Source: Ignavibacteria bacterium (lineage in GTDB: Bacteria; Bacteroidota; Ignavibacteria; UBA10030; UBA6906). Taken from it: a stretch of 10,927 bases of DNA. Under the pieces are notes generated by a model. It had not been told where the DNA came from, did no database searches, and saw nothing but the letters and a program-made list of their open reading frames with translations. This document shows positions 9,964 through 10,927 of this stretch, in pieces (position 1 is the first letter of the stretch; every line of letters starts with the position of its first letter). The stretch lies in contig JAOUDE010000056.1 of the NCBI GenBank assembly GCA_029859455.1, positions 1 to 10,927 on the forward strand, written 5' to 3'. The translations under genes and the position numbers were made by a program.

Positions 9964-10650
9964 CTAGCAGGCGACTCCCCGCGCTGTCACATAGTTCTCC
10001 TGAACGCCGTCGAGAAACTCCCACAGTGCGGTGGCGGTTCCCCTGGCTGCTTCCGTGACCTTCGGGGCGAGCTCCGGAGCCGTGTTTCCCGCAATCAGAT
10101 CCCGCTCCTCCTGTGAATGCAGAACGTCTGCCTCCTGGTGCACGGAGAAGAATTTAATTTCCTCTTCGTTGTCGATTCCGTAAAACTTCTTCAGGCCGTC
10201 GATCTTTACGCGGGAGACCTCAGGAATCTGCGATTCATATGCGTAAAGGCACCCGAGCCCTTCCTGAAACGAGTGGTCACGACTGTACTTCATCATCGTC
10301 TGCACAAGCCTTGTGGTGGTCGGAAGCGGTTCCGTGTTTTCGACTTCTTCGGTCGTCGCCCCAAGCGCGTTGGCGAACCGCATCCAGAGGGCAGGATGAT
10401 TTTCCGGTCCGAGCTCCTCGTCCATGAGATTCTGAAGGAGGGATTCCCGGATCCGAAACTCCGGCGTATTGCAATGCACGGCGCTGACCATCCGCGGAAA
10501 ATCCTTTACGAAATGATAATACTGGCATGCGTAGTCCTTCAGCATCTCCCTGGTCAGGACTCCTTCGTTCCAGGCCTGGTAGAATGGATGCTTGAGCATA
10601 CTCCGCTCCGCAATGACCGTTTCGATTTCCTGAAGCATGTTCTGTGTCAT
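9964..10650 (-). CDS. CADD-family (TenA/PqqC fold) protein, predicted self-sacrificing para-aminobenzoate synthase
   Basis: The 228-residue soluble protein belongs to the helical TenA/PqqC-like superfamily and looks closest to Chlamydia trachomatis CADD (CT610), which makes para-aminobenzoate for folate from its own residues using a dinuclear metal centre and oxygen. With ATG at 10650, the proposed metal ligands are Glu78, His85, Glu139, His171, Asp175 and His178 (motifs DEELGPENH, YESQIPEV, HQEADVLH). Tyr24, Tyr40, Tyr138 and Lys149 match residues Tyr27, Tyr43, Tyr141 and Lys152 discussed as sacrificial or radical sites in CADD. All ten positions keep a constant offset of three from the Chlamydia numbering I remember. 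Cys134 stands where TenA thiaminases have their nucleophile, but the TenA aspartate appears replaced by Tyr44. No signal peptide or TM helix is seen. It has a strong AAGGAG six bases before the ATG; an upstream GTG at 10722 overlapping ftsI is rejected. Family placement is firm, the reaction is inferred. Confidence 0.87.
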   Translation of the reverse strand: MTQNMLQEIETVIAERSMLKHPFYQAWNEGVLTREMLKDYACQYYHFVKDFPRMVSAVHCNTPEFRIRESLLQNLMDEELGPENHPALWMRFANALGATTEEVENTEPLPTTTRLVQTMMKYSRDHSFQEGLGCLYAYESQIPEVSRVKIDGLKKFYGIDNEEEIKFFSVHQEADVLHSQEERDLIAGNTAPELAPKVTEAARGTATALWEFLDGVQENYVTARGVAC

Positions 10651-10690
10651 ACGTAACTCCTTATTGGAAGAGAGGATATAATGATTACCA
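10651..10690 (-). other. Forty-base spacer between ftsI and the CADD-like gene, the longest gap in the window
   Basis: This AT-rich leader contains TAATCATTATAT followed by a pyrimidine run and the ribosome binding site of the CADD-like gene. The TATAT-like patch could be a weak -10 element, but I see no convincing -35 partner, and no hairpin or terminator. A read-through transcript from ftsI remains the simplest reading. Confidence 0.35.
10657..10662 (-). promoter_or_regulatory. Ribosome binding site AAGGAG of the CADD-like gene
   Basis: The minus strand has AATAAGGAGTTACGTATG. The AAGGAG with a six-base spacer is the clearest Shine-Dalgarno sequence in the window and fixes the start at 10650, giving MTQNMLQEIE as the N-terminus. 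Confidence 0.8.
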
Positions 10691-10927
10691 CTACTGAAGG
10701 GAGGCAACGTCGCTCGCAGCACGACACCGAACCTGCACGACAGCTCCCCGCTTCACTTTTTCCCCGGCTCCGGGCGACTGGCTGACCACGATGCCTGACC
10801 CCCGGACAGAGAGAGTCAGACCTTCGTGCGCCGCCCTGTTCATCGCCCTTCTGACAGAGACCGACCGAAGATCAGGAACCTTCACCAGGTCTGACGCGGC
10901 GCTTTTTCGCTCGGCCGCCACTTCAAG
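10691..10927 (-). CDS. ftsI: Penicillin-binding protein (FtsI/PBP3 type), C-terminal PASTA domain only, cut by the right edge
   Basis: Only the last 78 residues are visible; the frame stays open to the window edge, so the gene starts outside. The fragment contains one PASTA domain: VKVPDLRSVSVRRAMNRAA, a turn EGLTLSVRGSG, then IVVSQSPGAGEKVKRGAVVQVRC, followed by a ten-residue tail ending in ASLQ. PASTA domains occur at the C-terminus of class B penicillin-binding proteins and in Ser/Thr kinases. Upstream of murE in a dcw cluster, the septal transpeptidase FtsI, periplasmic and anchored in the inner membrane, is by far the likeliest owner. The transpeptidase domain itself cannot be checked here. 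An in-frame GTG near the right edge is just an internal valine codon. The CADD-like gene follows after 40 bases. Confidence 0.85.
   Translation of the reverse strand, partial: LEVAAERKSAASDLVKVPDLRSVSVRRAMNRAAHEGLTLSVRGSGIVVSQSPGAGEKVKRGAVVQVRCRAASDVASLQ

Noticed and set aside
10117..10656. Plus-strand open frame of 179 codons antisense to the CADD-like gene, a possible antisense partner
   Set aside because: It mirrors the CADD-like gene almost end to end, which is explained by codon bias; the product shows no domain I recognise.
10651..10722. N-terminal extension of the CADD-like protein from a GTG at 10722
   Set aside because: It would overlap the ftsI end by 32 bases and bypass the excellent AAGGAG-ATG at 10650; the added residues have no counterpart in the family lengths I recall.
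10691..10921. A stand-alone 76-residue PASTA protein starting at a GTG near the right edge
   Set aside because: The frame continues open to the edge of the window, and a PASTA domain at this place is the normal C-terminus of FtsI.

Overview
The window is a tightly packed, entirely minus-strand segment of a division and cell-wall (dcw) cluster. All ten genes are read from right to left. In transcription order they are: the 3' end of a PASTA-tailed class B penicillin-binding protein (ftsI, cut by the right edge), a CADD/TenA-fold protein, murE, murF, mraY, murD, ftsW, murG, a small two-helix membrane protein with a PH-like tail, murC, and the 5' end of ftsQ (cut by the left edge). Junctions are short overlaps or gaps of at most 40 bases, so the whole stretch looks like one transcription unit. 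I see no RNA genes, mobile elements, CRISPR arrays or terminators, and no gene-free stretch longer than 40 bases.

The organism looks like a diderm bacterium of moderately high GC content. The order ftsI-murE-murF-mraY-murD-ftsW-murG-murC-ftsQ, an FtsI ending in a PASTA domain, a MurE with the DNPR signature for meso-diaminopimelate, and no murB or ddl between murC and ftsQ fit the Bacteroidota/Chlorobi/Ignavibacteria side of the tree. The presence of murF argues against classical Bacteroides-type clusters, which as I recall lack it at this place. This placement is an inference from gene order and not a phylogeny.

The core genes act in sequence. MurC, MurE, MurD and MurF build the UDP-MurNAc-pentapeptide in the cytoplasm (order of action C, D, E, F). 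MraY moves it to undecaprenyl phosphate and MurG adds GlcNAc to make lipid II. FtsW and FtsI polymerise and cross-link it at the septum, and FtsQ scaffolds the divisome. All enzyme signature motifs I looked for are intact.

Two genes do not belong to the textbook cluster and are the main points of interest. First, between ftsI and murE lies a 228-residue homologue of Chlamydia CADD, the self-sacrificing, metal- and oxygen-dependent para-aminobenzoate synthase. Every metal ligand and every proposed sacrificial residue known to me is present at a constant offset of three residues, which suggests a non-canonical folate-precursor enzyme co-expressed with cell-wall synthesis. Second, between murG and murC lies a 167-residue protein with two transmembrane helices and a PH-like cytosolic tail, of unknown function. 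Both inserted genes have well-spaced Shine-Dalgarno sequences, whereas several core genes have purine tracts jammed against their start codons.
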